Source of the DNA: Shimia_B sp038525525
GTDB lineage: Bacteria > Pseudomonadota > Alphaproteobacteria > Rhodobacterales > Rhodobacteraceae
Direction of reading: 5' to 3'
Length of the DNA: 64,000 nucleotides
Assembly: GCA_038525525.1 (NCBI GenBank)
Contig: JBCBHO010000003.1
Span: 496,001 to 560,000 of the forward strand
The position numbers and the translations under genes are program-made. This document shows positions 32,897 through 42,046 of this stretch, piece by piece; within the stretch, counting starts at the first letter, position 1, and the number at the start of each line of letters is the position of its first letter. Below the pieces are notes generated by a model. That model had not been told where the DNA came from and made no database searches. It saw nothing but the letters and a program-made list of their open reading frames with translations.

Positions 32897-33615
32897 AGAC
32901 CGAACTTGGTGGTGAGCGCGTCCCGGGCCGCTTGAAGACGCGCCGCGTCGGCATGGCGAAGCACGACGTTGGCCCCGAAGCGGCCGTTCTCTTGGAACGG
33001 ATAGGAGCCGATGGAGATATCCGGGAAGGCCACCGCCACCTCGCCCAGGGGGCCTGCGATATCGCCCTCTCCACGATCGATCCGCACCGAGAGCGAGCGC
33101 AGGGGCGCGCCGCCGCCGAGCGTCGCAAGGACGCTCGCGACCATGGCCTGAAAGACGCTGGGCACCCCGGCCATGACATGCACATTCCCTAGCGTGAAGC
33201 CCGGCGCGACGGAGACGGGATTGTCGATGAGCGTGGCACTGTCGGGGATGCGGGCCATGCGCTTGCGCGCGTCGTTGTAGTCGCGCCCGTTCGCGGCGTA
33301 GTAGTCGGACAAGAGCTGGTCGGCGTCCGCGCGGACGCCAATCCCGTCTCCGAAGGCCGCGGCGATGCAGTCGGCGGTAATATCATCATGGGTGGGCCCG
33401 ATGCCGCCGGAGGTGAACACGTGGTCATAGTCCTCGCGCAGCGCGTTCACGGCCGCGACTATGGCCTCCCGATCATCGGAGACCACGCGCACTTCCTTCA
33501 GATCGATGCCCTTCTCCGTAAGCTGCCCCGCGAGGTAATGCATGTTGGCATCGCGCGTGCGGCCGGACAGGATTTCGTCCCCGATGACGAGCATGGCCGC
33601 GGTGGGATTGGTCAT
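32893..33615 (-). CDS. CinA N-terminal / molybdopterin-binding (MoaB-Mog fold) protein
   Basis: 240 residues: AMLVIGDEILSGRTRDANMH and VFTSGGIGPTHDDITADCIA are the molybdopterin-cofactor-binding signature. This is the COG1058-only form, without the C-terminal NMN deamidase of full CinA, and may be an NMN or ADP-ribose related pyrophosphatase. It is first in the minus-strand operon and overlaps the GNAT gene by 4 bases. Confidence 0.9.
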   Translation of the reverse strand: MTNPTAAMLVIGDEILSGRTRDANMHYLAGQLTEKGIDLKEVRVVSDDREAIVAAVNALREDYDHVFTSGGIGPTHDDITADCIAAAFGDGIGVRADADQLLSDYYAANGRDYNDARKRMARIPDSATLIDNPVSVAPGFTLGNVHVMAGVPSVFQAMVASVLATLGGGAPLRSLSVRIDRGEGDIAGPLGEVAVAFPDISIGSYPFQENGRFGANVVLRHADAARLQAARDALTTKFGL

Positions 33616-33702
33616 GGATGTTTCCTTTCCGGGGGCACGAATTTCCGAAGAAATTCGTGGCGCTCTCTGTCGTCGGCTGAGCGGAAGTCATAGACCCGCC
33701 CC

Positions 33703-34410
33703 ATGCGGTTTCAAACCCCCCTCGTCCCCGGTCGCCTGATCCGGCGCTACAACCGGTTTCTCGCCGATGTGACGCTCGATGACGGGCGGGAGGTCACTGC
33801 CCATTGCCCGAACCCGGGCTCGATGATGGGGCTGAAGGCGCCCGGTCTCCGCGTCTGGCTCGAGCCCAATGACGACTCGAAAAAAAAGCTCGACTTCGCC
33901 TGGCGCGTGGCCGAGCTACCCGGGGGCGTGATGGTGGGCATCGACACCGCCACGCCCAACCGCGTGGCCAAAGAAGCGCTTCAGGCAGGCCGCATCGCCG
34001 AGCTCGCGGATTACACGCAAGTGCGCCCCGAAGTGGCCTATGGCACGCGGAGCCGGGTGGATTTCCTCCTGACCGAGCCGGGCCTTCCCGACGCCTTCGT
34101 GGAGATCAAGAACGTCCACCTCCTGCGCGAGGACGATTGGGCGGAATTTCCCGATTGCGTCACCGAGCGGGGTACCAAGCACCTGCGTGAACTCATGGCG
34201 ATGAAAGCCTCCGGCGCGCGGGCCGTCATGCTCTACGTGATCCAGCACGAAGGGTGCGCGCGCTTTCGCGTGGCCCCCGATCTCGATCCGGCCTACGCGG
34301 CGGCTTTCGCCGAGGCCGCGGCGGCGGGGGTGGAGATGCTGGCCTATCGCTGCGCGGTCTCCATCGAGGAGATCCTGCTCGATCACGCGATCCCCGTCGC
34401 GCTCCGCTGA
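33703..34410 (+). CDS. sfsA: SfsA family DNA/RNA nuclease-like protein
   Basis: A 235-residue SfsA homologue: LIRRYNRFLADVTLDDGREV with HCPNPGSMMGL, then RSRVDFLLTEPGLPDAFVEI (a PD-(D/E)XK-like core with Asp, Glu and Lys) and GTKHLRELMAM. It was originally linked to maltose gene expression in E. coli; the fold suggests nucleic-acid binding or cleavage. The leader is short and divergent from the CinA-like operon. Confidence 0.94.
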   Translation: MRFQTPLVPGRLIRRYNRFLADVTLDDGREVTAHCPNPGSMMGLKAPGLRVWLEPNDDSKKKLDFAWRVAELPGGVMVGIDTATPNRVAKEALQAGRIAELADYTQVRPEVAYGTRSRVDFLLTEPGLPDAFVEIKNVHLLREDDWAEFPDCVTERGTKHLRELMAMKASGARAVMLYVIQHEGCARFRVAPDLDPAYAAAFAEAAAAGVEMLAYRCAVSIEEILLDHAIPVALR

Positions 34411-34487
34411 ACACGCGCAAGACCGCGCTCACTGGCGAAACGGCCTCGGGCGGCGTATATGGTAATCGAACCGCAAGGATTGTTTCC

Positions 34488-35303
34488 ATGGATACCCCGC
34501 GTGGACGGATGACGAGAGACGGCATCAGGCTCTATGAGCCCGGCGATTTCGCCGGGATGCATGCTGCGGGCCGCGTGGCCGCGCAGATCCTCGACGAGGT
34601 CGCGCCGCTCGTGACCGTGGGCCAGACGACCGCCGAGATCGACCGCTTCATCACCGACCGCGTCGAGGCGCTCGGCGCCAAATCGGCCACGATCGGCTAC
34701 AAGGGCTATGCCCATGCGAGCTGCATCTCGGTCAACCACGTGGTCTGCCACGGCATCCCCGGCTCGAAGACGCTGAAGGATGGCGACATCCTCAACATAG
34801 ACGTCACCGTGATCGTGGACGGCTGGTTCGGCGACACCTCGCGCATGTACGTGGCTGGCAAGCTGCCGCGGAAGGCCGAGCGGCTTATCGAGGTCACCCA
34901 TGACGCGCTCTTCAAGGGGATCGAGGCGGTGAAGCCCGGCAACACGTTCGGCGATATCGGGCATGCCATTCAATCCTATGTCGAGGCCAACCGCATGTCG
35001 GTGGTGCGCGATTTCTGCGGGCACGGGCTTGGCCGCGTGTTCCACGCGCCGCCCAACGTGCTGCATTACGGACGCGAGGGCACCGGACCGCGGCTCGAGG
35101 AGGGGATGTTCTTCACCATCGAGCCGATGGTGAACCTGGGGCGCCCGGAGACGAAGGTCCTCGCCGATGACTGGACCGCGGTGACGCGGGACAAGTCGCT
35201 CTCCGCGCAGTTCGAGCATTCCGTGGGCGTGACGGCGGACGGCGCCGATATCTTCACGCTCTCGCCCAGCGGGCGTTTTCATCCCACCTACGACGCCGCG
35301 TGA
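34488..35303 (+). CDS. map: Type I methionine aminopeptidase
   Basis: About 271 residues. It removes the initiator Met. The five metal ligands are visible: Asp in ILNIDVTVIVDG and GWFGDTSRMY, His in CGHGLGRVFH, Glu in FFTIEPMV and Glu in FEHSVGVT. The substrate His is in YAHASCISVNHVVCHGIP. ATG 34488 starts the family N-terminus. It overlaps the next gene by 4 bases. Confidence 0.96.
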   Translation: MDTPRGRMTRDGIRLYEPGDFAGMHAAGRVAAQILDEVAPLVTVGQTTAEIDRFITDRVEALGAKSATIGYKGYAHASCISVNHVVCHGIPGSKTLKDGDILNIDVTVIVDGWFGDTSRMYVAGKLPRKAERLIEVTHDALFKGIEAVKPGNTFGDIGHAIQSYVEANRMSVVRDFCGHGLGRVFHAPPNVLHYGREGTGPRLEEGMFFTIEPMVNLGRPETKVLADDWTAVTRDKSLSAQFEHSVGVTADGADIFTLSPSGRFHPTYDAA

Positions 35304-36247
35304 GATGGCTGGCGCTGGCGCTCGGGCTCCTTGCCGGAGCGCCGGGGGCGGCCAGCGCGGGCGAGGCTGACGCACGTCTCGGCAAGCTCGAGACGGCCTG
35401 GCGCGACTGGTACGCGGCACACCGCGTCGGCGACACGGCACTCGCCGTGGCCCAAGACGGGGCGCTGGGCCTCAGCCTCGCGCGCGATGACGCGCCCGGA
35501 CAGGCTGCACCGCTCGCCTCGCTCTCGAAGGCAATCACCGCTGCCTGCATCGGCGAACTGGAACGCGCGGGCCTCGTCAGCTTCTCGGCGGCACTGGCGG
35601 ATTATCTCCCCGATGCGCCCGCGGACCTCACCGTGGCGCAGCTCCTGACCCATGCGAGCGGGGTCTGGCCCGATGGGACGCAGGACCGCATGTGGGATTG
35701 GGTGAACGACGCGGAAAACCGCTTCGACGAGGCGACCGCAGCCGCGCTGGCCCGACCGCGCGAGACGCCCTCCTACCGCTACAACAACGAGAACTACGCT
35801 GTGCTGGGCCGCGTGGTGGAGGCGGTGACAGGTACGGGCTTCGAAGAGTCCTGCGCTGAGCGGGTCTTTGAGCCGCTCGCGCTCGAGACCCCGGCCCGCA
35901 ACCCGCGCTATGGCGCGTTCCTCCCCTGGGGCGGGTGGGAGATGTCGGCTGCGGAATACGCGCTCTTCGCGGAGGCCACCTTTGCCGTGGCCGATCCCGG
36001 CGCTTTTCCAAGCGCCCCCGTCGGGCGCGGGGCGCGCTACGGCATGGGCGCGCTTTATTTCGAGGCCGAGGGCCTGCGCATCACGTGGCACACCGGCCTT
36101 TTGTGCTTCGGCTCCATCGACGGGGCAGGCGCCTATTTCGTGCAGGTGGCCCCGGGCCCCACCGTCGCCGTGACGTTTGACGGCTGCCCCGGCGAGGGCG
36201 CGCTGGCCGCGCTCGACCAGGCGCTCCTCACGGCGCTGCTCCGCTAG
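35300..36247 (+). CDS. Secreted serine hydrolase of the beta-lactamase / PBP-like fold
   Basis: 315 residues. MRWLALALGLLAGAPGAASA is a signal peptide. The SxxK nucleophile is S74 in PLASLSKAITAAC, and the YxN-like motif is in YRYNNENYAVLG. The KTG-type motif is not obvious; TWHTG near residue 257 may take its place. Class C family relatives act as esterases or D-Ala peptidases, and antibiotic hydrolysis cannot be claimed. The GTG start overlaps the map stop; the stop overlaps the convergent peroxiredoxin gene. Confidence 0.87.
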   Translation: MRWLALALGLLAGAPGAASAGEADARLGKLETAWRDWYAAHRVGDTALAVAQDGALGLSLARDDAPGQAAPLASLSKAITAACIGELERAGLVSFSAALADYLPDAPADLTVAQLLTHASGVWPDGTQDRMWDWVNDAENRFDEATAAALARPRETPSYRYNNENYAVLGRVVEAVTGTGFEESCAERVFEPLALETPARNPRYGAFLPWGGWEMSAAEYALFAEATFAVADPGAFPSAPVGRGARYGMGALYFEAEGLRITWHTGLLCFGSIDGAGAYFVQVAPGPTVAVTFDGCPGEGALAALDQALLTALLR

Positions 36248-36780
36248 ACCGCGCCGGTATATTCCCCGCGCGCCGGGTAATTCTTCTCGATGGCGAAATC
36301 GAGCGCGCTGACGAGCTCGGAGAAATGCGGACGCACGAAGGGCATCGTCTGCACGGAGCCGTAGTAGAGCGCGCTCTCGGGCGTGACCATGAAGAGGCCG
36401 GGCTCGGAGAAGAGCGCGGGTTCCTCGATCCCGATCGAGGTCTTGCCGCGCGAGGTGGAGATGTAGAGCCCCCATTCCTTGGCCTTTGCCAGCGTCAGGT
36501 CGTAGCCGAAGCGGAGGTTCTGGTTGCCGATCTTGTCGGCCATGGCGCGCGTGCGCTCCTCGCCGTCCGACGACAGCGCCAGAACGCCGACGCCGCGCTC
36601 CGCGAATTTCGGGGCCTGCTTGTCGAATTCCTTGAGATAGTTCGCGCAGATCGGGCAGTGCAGCCCGCGGTAAAAGCAGATGACGGTGCCGCGTTCCGAC
36701 CTTTCGGTGGCAAGATCGAAGCGCCCGTGATCGAGCGTGGGGACGGAGAGAGCGGGCACTTTCTGGCGGGGGATGAGCAT
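36244..36780 (-). CDS. AhpC/TSA-type peroxiredoxin-like protein
   Basis: 178 residues of thioredoxin fold. The active site FYRGLHCPICANYLKEF carries a CxxC where typical peroxiredoxins have a single peroxidatic Cys. RTRAMADKIGNQNLRFGYDL fits the peroxiredoxin-like AhpC-TSA subgroup. It is probably a thiol peroxidase or reductase in the cytoplasm, since no signal peptide is seen. Confidence 0.88.
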   Translation of the reverse strand: MLIPRQKVPALSVPTLDHGRFDLATERSERGTVICFYRGLHCPICANYLKEFDKQAPKFAERGVGVLALSSDGEERTRAMADKIGNQNLRFGYDLTLAKAKEWGLYISTSRGKTSIGIEEPALFSEPGLFMVTPESALYYGSVQTMPFVRPHFSELVSALDFAIEKNYPARGEYTGAV

Positions 36781-37106
36781 GGCGGAGGGGCTTTCGTTTT
36801 GGCGCGGACCACGCTGCCTTACCGCGCTGACGCGCGCGACCCAAGGCAGAGAGGATCGTGCGATGGCGCACCGATCTCTCGAATTGATGATTTGGGATGT
36901 GCGGGCGCCATGCCTCTGTCCTCCATCGGGGACGGTGTCTCCGATGCGACTATTGCTCCACTCGAACCGTCCGCTCTAGAAGGGCTCGCGCGGATTTGGC
37001 ACGCGGGCAGGGCTTGCGCGGGGCTTGGGAACATGGGCAAGGCTACTTAGCTAACGCTTGCCCGCGAGGGGCACGCCACGACCCTTTTGAGGAGGGAGCA
37101 GTCCTG
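36781..37106 (+). other. Non-coding gap before the TRAP gene
   Basis: 326 bases without a credible gene; short frames here lack family features or codon support. Near its end GGGCAAG (37035-37041) and CTTGCCC (37057-37063) form a 7-bp inverted repeat around the palindrome TTAGCTAA. This lies about 45 bases before the dctP start and is a likely operator or leader hairpin. Confidence 0.5.
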
Positions 37107-38150
37107 ATGATGCTCAAATCCGTCGCGCTCGCCGCGCTCATCTCCGCCACCGCCGCCGCTGCCGCGGCGCAGGAGGTCACCCTACGCTTCCAGCACTTCG
37201 TGTCGCCGAAATCGGCGAACCCGACCTATTTCATGCAGCCTTGGGCGGACAAGATCGAGGCCGATTCCAACGGCCGCATCAAGGTGGAGCTCTATCCGGC
37301 CATGCAACTCGGCGGGCGCGCGCCCAGCCAGTACGACCTTATTCGTGATGGCGTGATCGACGGGGGCTGGGTCATCCCCGGCTACCAGCCCGGCCGCTTC
37401 CCCGAAGCGGAGGCGATGGAACTCCCCTTCATGACGACGAAGAGCGGCGAGGAGGCCTCCATGGCCGCCTGGCAGTTCACGCAAAAGCACCTGATGGACG
37501 ATTTTCGCGACGTGCACCTGATCGCAGCGCACATGCACGGGCGCGGCCTCGTGCACAAGAAGGGGCCGAGCATCGCGGCGGTCGAGGATTTCGAAGGGCT
37601 CAAGCTGCGCGGCCCCTCGCGCCCGGCTACGCTGCTCCTCGAAAAGCTCGGCGCGAGCCCCGTGGGCATGGCCGTCCCGGCCTTTCCGGAGGCGCTCGCC
37701 AAGGGCGTCGTGGACGGCGGTGTCATCACTTGGGAGATGTCTCCCTCACTAAAGCTTGATGAGCTGACCGACAGCCACACTGACATCGCGGGGGATCGAT
37801 CCCTATATAACCTTTACTTCATCTGGGCGATGAACAAGGCCACCTACGAAGGCCTGCCAGACGACCTCAAGGCCGTTATCGATGCCAATTCCGGGCTTAT
37901 GGCCTCGGCATGGGCAGGGCGGGCGCATGACACGGGCGATGTGGACGGTCGCGCAGCGATGGCTGCCGCCGGAAATGAAATAGCCGTGATGAGCGAGGCC
38001 GAGACAGCACGCATCGCCGCCCTAGGTGAGCAAGTGATATCCGACTGGGTCGCCGAAATGGCGACCAAGGGGTTGGATGGCCAGATGTTGGTCGAAGACG
38101 CGCGAGCCGCCGTGGCATCCACGGTTGGTGAAGCAGCGCCGACCGATTGA
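37107..38150 (+). CDS. dctP: TRAP transporter substrate-binding protein, DctP family
   Basis: About 347 residues. MMLKSVALAALISATAAAAAA is the signal peptide. The periplasmic receptor core has RFQHFVSPKSANPTYFMQPW, AEAMELPFMTTKSGEEAS and the helix KGLKLRGPSRPATLLL-type segment with the carboxylate-binding Arg. It binds small carboxylates or related acids for a TRAP symporter. No dctQ or dctM membrane subunit is adjacent, so it must pair with a distant one. GGAGGGA precedes ATG 37107. Confidence 0.92.
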   Translation: MMLKSVALAALISATAAAAAAQEVTLRFQHFVSPKSANPTYFMQPWADKIEADSNGRIKVELYPAMQLGGRAPSQYDLIRDGVIDGGWVIPGYQPGRFPEAEAMELPFMTTKSGEEASMAAWQFTQKHLMDDFRDVHLIAAHMHGRGLVHKKGPSIAAVEDFEGLKLRGPSRPATLLLEKLGASPVGMAVPAFPEALAKGVVDGGVITWEMSPSLKLDELTDSHTDIAGDRSLYNLYFIWAMNKATYEGLPDDLKAVIDANSGLMASAWAGRAHDTGDVDGRAAMAAAGNEIAVMSEAETARIAALGEQVISDWVAEMATKGLDGQMLVEDARAAVASTVGEAAPTD

Positions 38151-38211
38151 AGCCATCCTGCGCCGCCTGGGTCGGAGGCTGCGCCGGGGGCGGGTCCGAA
38201 AGGGCTCGCCC

Positions 38212-38430
38212 CTACGCGTTTGAGGAGGTCTTTTCCGCGCGCCGGGCGTCGCGTTCCCGTTCGAGGCGCAGCCAATCCTCCACGAAAACGGGGATCCCGT
38301 TCCGCGCGCGCAGGCTGTCGGACATGAAAAGCGGCGGCGTCACACGCGGCTTCGGGGGCGAGGGCTTCGGCTCCCCCTTGGCGGCCTGATCTGCCCAGGG
38401 CCAGGCGGGGCTTGCATCAGTATATGTCAT
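38212..38430 (-). CDS. Small hypothetical protein coupled to rsmD
   Basis: 72 residues: Pro/Lys-rich middle (KGEPKPSPPKPRVTPPLF), then a helical charged end (VEDWLRLERERDARRAEK). No signal or known domain. The ATG overlaps the rsmD stop in an ATGA, strong support for real, coupled translation. The frame has no unusual codons for its surroundings. Confidence 0.62.
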   Translation of the reverse strand: MTYTDASPAWPWADQAAKGEPKPSPPKPRVTPPLFMSDSLRARNGIPVFVEDWLRLERERDARRAEKTSSNA

Positions 38431-38975
38431 GCGCTTGGCTCCAGCAGGGTTATCGTCGTGTCACCATAGCGGCGGCTTGTGAGGGCTGTGAAGCCCTCGG
38501 CACGCTGCGACGCGGTCTCTTCCCATGCAATGAGGGCCTCCTCCGCGATCCACCCCTGCGCCTGCGCAGCTGCGAGGGCCGGGGCGCCGAGATCCTTGCC
38601 ATAGGGAGGGTCGAGAAAGACGAGATCGGCGGGCACCTCCGCAGGCGGGAGCCGCAGCGCGTCCAGCGGGAGGAGGTCGGTGTCGTCCGCCGCGCCGAGC
38701 TTCGCGACATTGCCCTTGATGAGCTTTTGCGCAACGCGCCCGCTGTCGACGAAAGTGACATGGGCCGCGCCGCGCGACAGGGCCTCGAGCCCCAGCGCGC
38801 CGGTCCCCGCGAAGAGATCGAGGACGCGCGCGCCCGCGATCTCGATCCGCGCGCCGATCATGGAAAAGAGCGCCTCGCGCACGCGGTCCGAGGTGGGCCT
38901 CAGATGGGCGCCCGGATCGCCCTTGCCGAGACCGACGAGCGGGTGGCCGCGGAAGCGCCCGGCTATGATCCGCAC
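38427..38975 (-). CDS. rsmD: 16S rRNA (guanine(966)-N2)-methyltransferase
   Basis: A 182-residue Rossmann methyltransferase. RIIAGRFRGHPL and LRPTSDRVREALFSMI are the RsmD N-terminus; SAM binding is LDLFAGTGALGLEALSRGA; the catalytic motif is FLDPPYGKDL. It methylates G966 of 16S rRNA in the assembled small subunit. It follows the flavoprotein gene by 10 bases and overlaps the small ORF downstream. Confidence 0.95.
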   Translation of the reverse strand: MRIIAGRFRGHPLVGLGKGDPGAHLRPTSDRVREALFSMIGARIEIAGARVLDLFAGTGALGLEALSRGAAHVTFVDSGRVAQKLIKGNVAKLGAADDTDLLPLDALRLPPAEVPADLVFLDPPYGKDLGAPALAAAQAQGWIAEEALIAWEETASQRAEGFTALTSRRYGDTTITLLEPSA

Positions 38976-38985
38976 GGGGCGCGGC

Positions 38986-40188
38986 TCATGTCAGGAGGGC
39001 CTTGAGGTCGGTCTCCGGGTTCTTCACCGCGTCGGCGGGCGGGCTCTTGCCAGCCTCAATGAGGCGCTTGCCGATCATGTAGCTTCGCGCGTCGTTCATG
39101 GCGTCCACGGCGAGGAGGATGTCTCCCCGGTAGTACCAATGCGAGCGGGCGGCACCGCTGTCGCGCACGATGACGCGGCTGTAGCCGCTGTTGAGCCCGG
39201 CGATCTGTAGCTTCACGTCGTATTGGTCCGACCAGAACCAGGGCTTGGCGATGTAGTCCTTCTCCGCGCCCAGGATGTTGGCGGCCACGATGTCGGCCTG
39301 ATCGATGGCGTTGGGCACGCTTTCGAGCCGGATGCGCGTGCCGCGATAGGGGAAGGAGGCGCAATCCCCCGCTGCCCAGACGCCCGGCGCGGAAGTGCGT
39401 CCCTGTGCATCCGTGGCGATGCCGTTGTCGCAGTCGATCCCGGCATTCTGCGCGAGGCCGATGGCCGGGTCGATGCCCACGCCCACGATGACGAAATCCA
39501 CGTCGAGCGTGGAGCCGTCCGAAAGCGCGGCCTGGCTGACATGGCCGTCGCCCGTGAGGCGGCTCAGGCTGACCCCCTCGCGGATGTCCACGCCGCGCCC
39601 CAGATGGAGCTTGCGGAAATAGGCGGAGGTCTCGCGCGCCGCGACGCGCTTCAGGATCCGCTCCTCGGCCTCAATGAGGGTGGTCTCGAGCCCTTTCATG
39701 GCGGCCACGGCCGCTGCCTCGAGCCCGATATAACCGCCGCCCACGATGAGGACGCGCCCCCCGACCTCGAAGGCCTGCGCCATGGCATCGACATCGGCCA
39801 AGGTGCGGACGGTGAAGACGCCCGCGAGATCCCCGCCGATGCTCGCGGGCAACTTGCGAACGACCGATCCCGTGGTGAAGACGAGGTCATCATAGCCCAG
39901 CCGCTCCTCACCCAGGCGCACCTTCTTGGCGGCGGTATCCACGGCATCGACGTGGGTGCCGAGGCGCAGCGTGATGTCAGCCTCCGCGTAGGCGGTCTCC
40001 GGCTTCAGGAACAGGCGCTCCACGGGCATTTCGCCCAGCAGGTATTTCTTCGAGAGCGGCGGGCGCTGGTAGGGCACCACGGGCTCCTCGCCGATGAGCA
40101 CGATCTCTCCCGCGTGCCCGAGGGCGCGCAGCTTGGTCGTGAGCGTGGCGCCGGCCTGGCCCGCTCCGATGACGACGACGCGGCCCAT
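38986..40188 (-). CDS. Ferredoxin/rubredoxin reductase-like FAD/NAD oxidoreductase
   Basis: About 400 residues. FAD-binding VVIGAGQAGATLTTKLR, the PYQRPPLSKKYLLGE element of the BphA4/rubredoxin reductase class, NAD-binding LIVGGGYIGLEAAAV, and APGVWAAGDCASFPY. It transfers electrons from NADH to a ferredoxin-type partner, not adjacent here. AGGAGGT gives ATG 40188. Divergent from the Prx5 gene; rsmD follows. Confidence 0.92.
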   Translation of the reverse strand: MGRVVVIGAGQAGATLTTKLRALGHAGEIVLIGEEPVVPYQRPPLSKKYLLGEMPVERLFLKPETAYAEADITLRLGTHVDAVDTAAKKVRLGEERLGYDDLVFTTGSVVRKLPASIGGDLAGVFTVRTLADVDAMAQAFEVGGRVLIVGGGYIGLEAAAVAAMKGLETTLIEAEERILKRVAARETSAYFRKLHLGRGVDIREGVSLSRLTGDGHVSQAALSDGSTLDVDFVIVGVGIDPAIGLAQNAGIDCDNGIATDAQGRTSAPGVWAAGDCASFPYRGTRIRLESVPNAIDQADIVAANILGAEKDYIAKPWFWSDQYDVKLQIAGLNSGYSRVIVRDSGAARSHWYYRGDILLAVDAMNDARSYMIGKRLIEAGKSPPADAVKNPETDLKALLT

Positions 40189-40266
40189 GGGCGACCTCCT
40201 CTGGTTCTCGGCGAGCGCGACGCTATGCTTCCCGCCAACGCGACGCAATGAAGAGAGGACGCGAGA

Positions 40267-40755
40267 ATGGGAATTTCCGTGGGCGAGACCCTACCCGAGG
40301 TTAGCTTGTTGAGAATCGGGGCAGAGGGGCCCGAAGAAGTGGCGCTCGGGAGCCTCGTGAAGGGCCGGAAGGTCGTGATCTTCGGGCTACCCGGCGCCTA
40401 TACCGGCACCTGTACGACGGCTCATGTGCCGAGCTTCATCCGCACCGCCGAGGCCTTCAAGGAGAAGGGCGTGGACGAGATCATCTGTGTGGCGGTGAAC
40501 GATCCCTTCGTCATGGACCAATGGAGCAAGGATACCGGTGCCGGCGCGGCGGGCATCACCATGCTGGCCGACGGGATGAGCACCTTTACCAAGGGTATCG
40601 GGATGGACTTCACCGCGCCGCCGGTGGGCTTCGTGGATCGCTCGAAACGGTATTCGATGCTCGTGGAAGACGGGGTGGTGAAGGTGCTCAACCCCGAGGC
40701 CTCGCCGGGCGAATGCGAGATCTCGGCGGGCGAGACACTCCTCGAGCAAATCTGA
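40267..40755 (+). CDS. Peroxiredoxin of the Prx5/PMP20 type
   Basis: 162 residues. The peroxidatic Cys is in GAYTGTCTTAHVPSF; NDPFVMDQWSKDTGA and FTKGIGMDFTAPPVGF are family segments. It reduces peroxides using glutathione or thioredoxin. No fused glutaredoxin domain. GAGAG precedes ATG 40267. Divergent from the flavoprotein gene with only about 78 bases between. Confidence 0.95.
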   Translation: MGISVGETLPEVSLLRIGAEGPEEVALGSLVKGRKVVIFGLPGAYTGTCTTAHVPSFIRTAEAFKEKGVDEIICVAVNDPFVMDQWSKDTGAGAAGITMLADGMSTFTKGIGMDFTAPPVGFVDRSKRYSMLVEDGVVKVLNPEASPGECEISAGETLLEQI

Positions 40756-40901
40756 GACCGGGGCCGAGCGGTCGGAGGACGCCCCTCCCGCCCACCCCCG
40801 CCCTCCGCCCGCGCGGTGCTGGGGAGAGGTCAGGAGATGAAGCGACAGACCGTCTTCGGTGGAGGGGCTCGCATGACTGCGCGGGCCCTTCGGTGCGCAG
40901 G

Positions 40902-41771
40902 CTACTCGGCGGCGTCGGCCACGTTGTAGACCGTCCGCGTGGGGAAGGGGATGGCAACCCCCTCGGCGTCGAGCGCCTCCTTCACCTTCCGCTTCATATC
41001 GGACTGGAAGGCAAAGTAATCCGCCGCGTCGCACCAGACCCGCACGAGGAAATCCACCGAGAAATCACCGAGGTTATTGACCTGGATAAAGGGCTCGGGG
41101 TCCGTGTGGCTGCGCGCATCGGCCATGATCGTCTCGCGGATGATGCGCTCTGCGTCGGCAAGGTTGGCCCCGTAGCCCACCCCGAACGTCCATTCCGCGC
41201 GCCGCTTCGGATAGGCCGAGAAATTGGTGATCGTGTTTCCCCAGACCTCCGAATTCGGGATGATGACTTGCACGTTCCCGAGATCGGCCAGCTCCGTGAA
41301 GTTGAGCGTGATGCCTTTGACCGTGCCCATCTTGTCGTTGACCTGCACGAAATCGCCTTCTTTGAAAGGCCGGAAGAAGATGATCATGATCCCCGCCGCC
41401 ACGTTGGATAGCGTGCCCTGCAGCGCAAGGCCGATCGCGAGGCCTGCGGCACCGATGGCAGCCACGATCGACGTCGTCTGCACCCCGAAGGTGTTGAGAA
41501 CGAAGAGGATCGTGAAGGCGATAATGATGTAGCGCGCGATCTGCGCGAGGAAGTTGAAGAGCGTCGGGTCGAGCGTGCTGTGGCGCGTGGCGATGTTCTT
41601 GATGCGCCGGCTGACCCAGCCGGACACGATGAAGCCCGCGATCAGGATCAGGATCGCGGTGAGCACGGTGCCGAGGATGGCGGCGAGAAAGTCGAGCGAG
41701 AGCCAGTCACCGAGTGACTGCCCGCCGACGATTTCGGTGGTGAAGATCGGGCTGTTGAGGATCTCGTTCAT
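40902..41771 (-). CDS. mscS: Small-conductance mechanosensitive channel MscS family
   Basis: 289 residues with three N-terminal membrane helices. The pore helix is GAAGLAIGLALQGTLSNVAAG, followed by the beta domain (FVQVNDKMGTVKGITLNFTE, VIIPNSEVWGNTITNFSAYP). It opens on hypo-osmotic stress to release solutes. It overlaps phhB by 4 bases, placing it last in a three-gene unit. Confidence 0.94.
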   Translation of the reverse strand: MNEILNSPIFTTEIVGGQSLGDWLSLDFLAAILGTVLTAILILIAGFIVSGWVSRRIKNIATRHSTLDPTLFNFLAQIARYIIIAFTILFVLNTFGVQTTSIVAAIGAAGLAIGLALQGTLSNVAAGIMIIFFRPFKEGDFVQVNDKMGTVKGITLNFTELADLGNVQVIIPNSEVWGNTITNFSAYPKRRAEWTFGVGYGANLADAERIIRETIMADARSHTDPEPFIQVNNLGDFSVDFLVRVWCDAADYFAFQSDMKRKVKEALDAEGVAIPFPTRTVYNVADAAE

Positions 41772-42046
41772 GCCGCGGCATCCATGGCTTTGGCCAGCTT
41801 GACGTCGAGCGCGGAGAGCCCGCCCGCATCATGGGTCGTGAGCGTCACGTCCACGCGCTTGTAGACATTGAACCACTCCGGGTGGTGGTTCATCTTTTCG
41901 GCGGTGATGGCCATGCGCGCCATCCAGCCGAATGCCTCGGTGAAGTCCTTGAATTCGAAGCTTTTCGTAATCGCGTCCCTGTCGGGATCGTGGGCCCAGC
42001 CTGCCGCGCGAAGCTCGTCCAGCACGGCGTTATCTAGGTTCGTCAT
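41768..42046 (-). CDS. phhB: 4a-hydroxytetrahydrobiopterin dehydratase (PCD/DCoH)
   Basis: 92 residues: the active-site motif NHHPEWFNVYKRVDVTLTTH with its His pair, and the preceding FTEAFGWMARMAITAEKM. It recycles pterin after aromatic hydroxylation. ATG 42046 gives the standard length. It overlaps genes on both sides by 4 bases. Confidence 0.95.
   Translation of the reverse strand: MTNLDNAVLDELRAAGWAHDPDRDAITKSFEFKDFTEAFGWMARMAITAEKMNHHPEWFNVYKRVDVTLTTHDAGGLSALDVKLAKAMDAAA

Noticed and set aside
35300..36247. Antibiotic-resistance beta-lactamase
   Set aside because: The SxxK fold is present, but the KTG motif is not clear, and many esterases and peptidases share this fold.
35288..36871. 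527-residue minus-strand open frame
   Set aside because: It covers the beta-lactamase-fold gene and the peroxiredoxin gene in wrong frames and has no recognisable domain.
36819..37040. Small ORFs in the gap before dctP
   Set aside because: They have no ribosome site, no domain and atypical composition; the gap reads as regulatory sequence.
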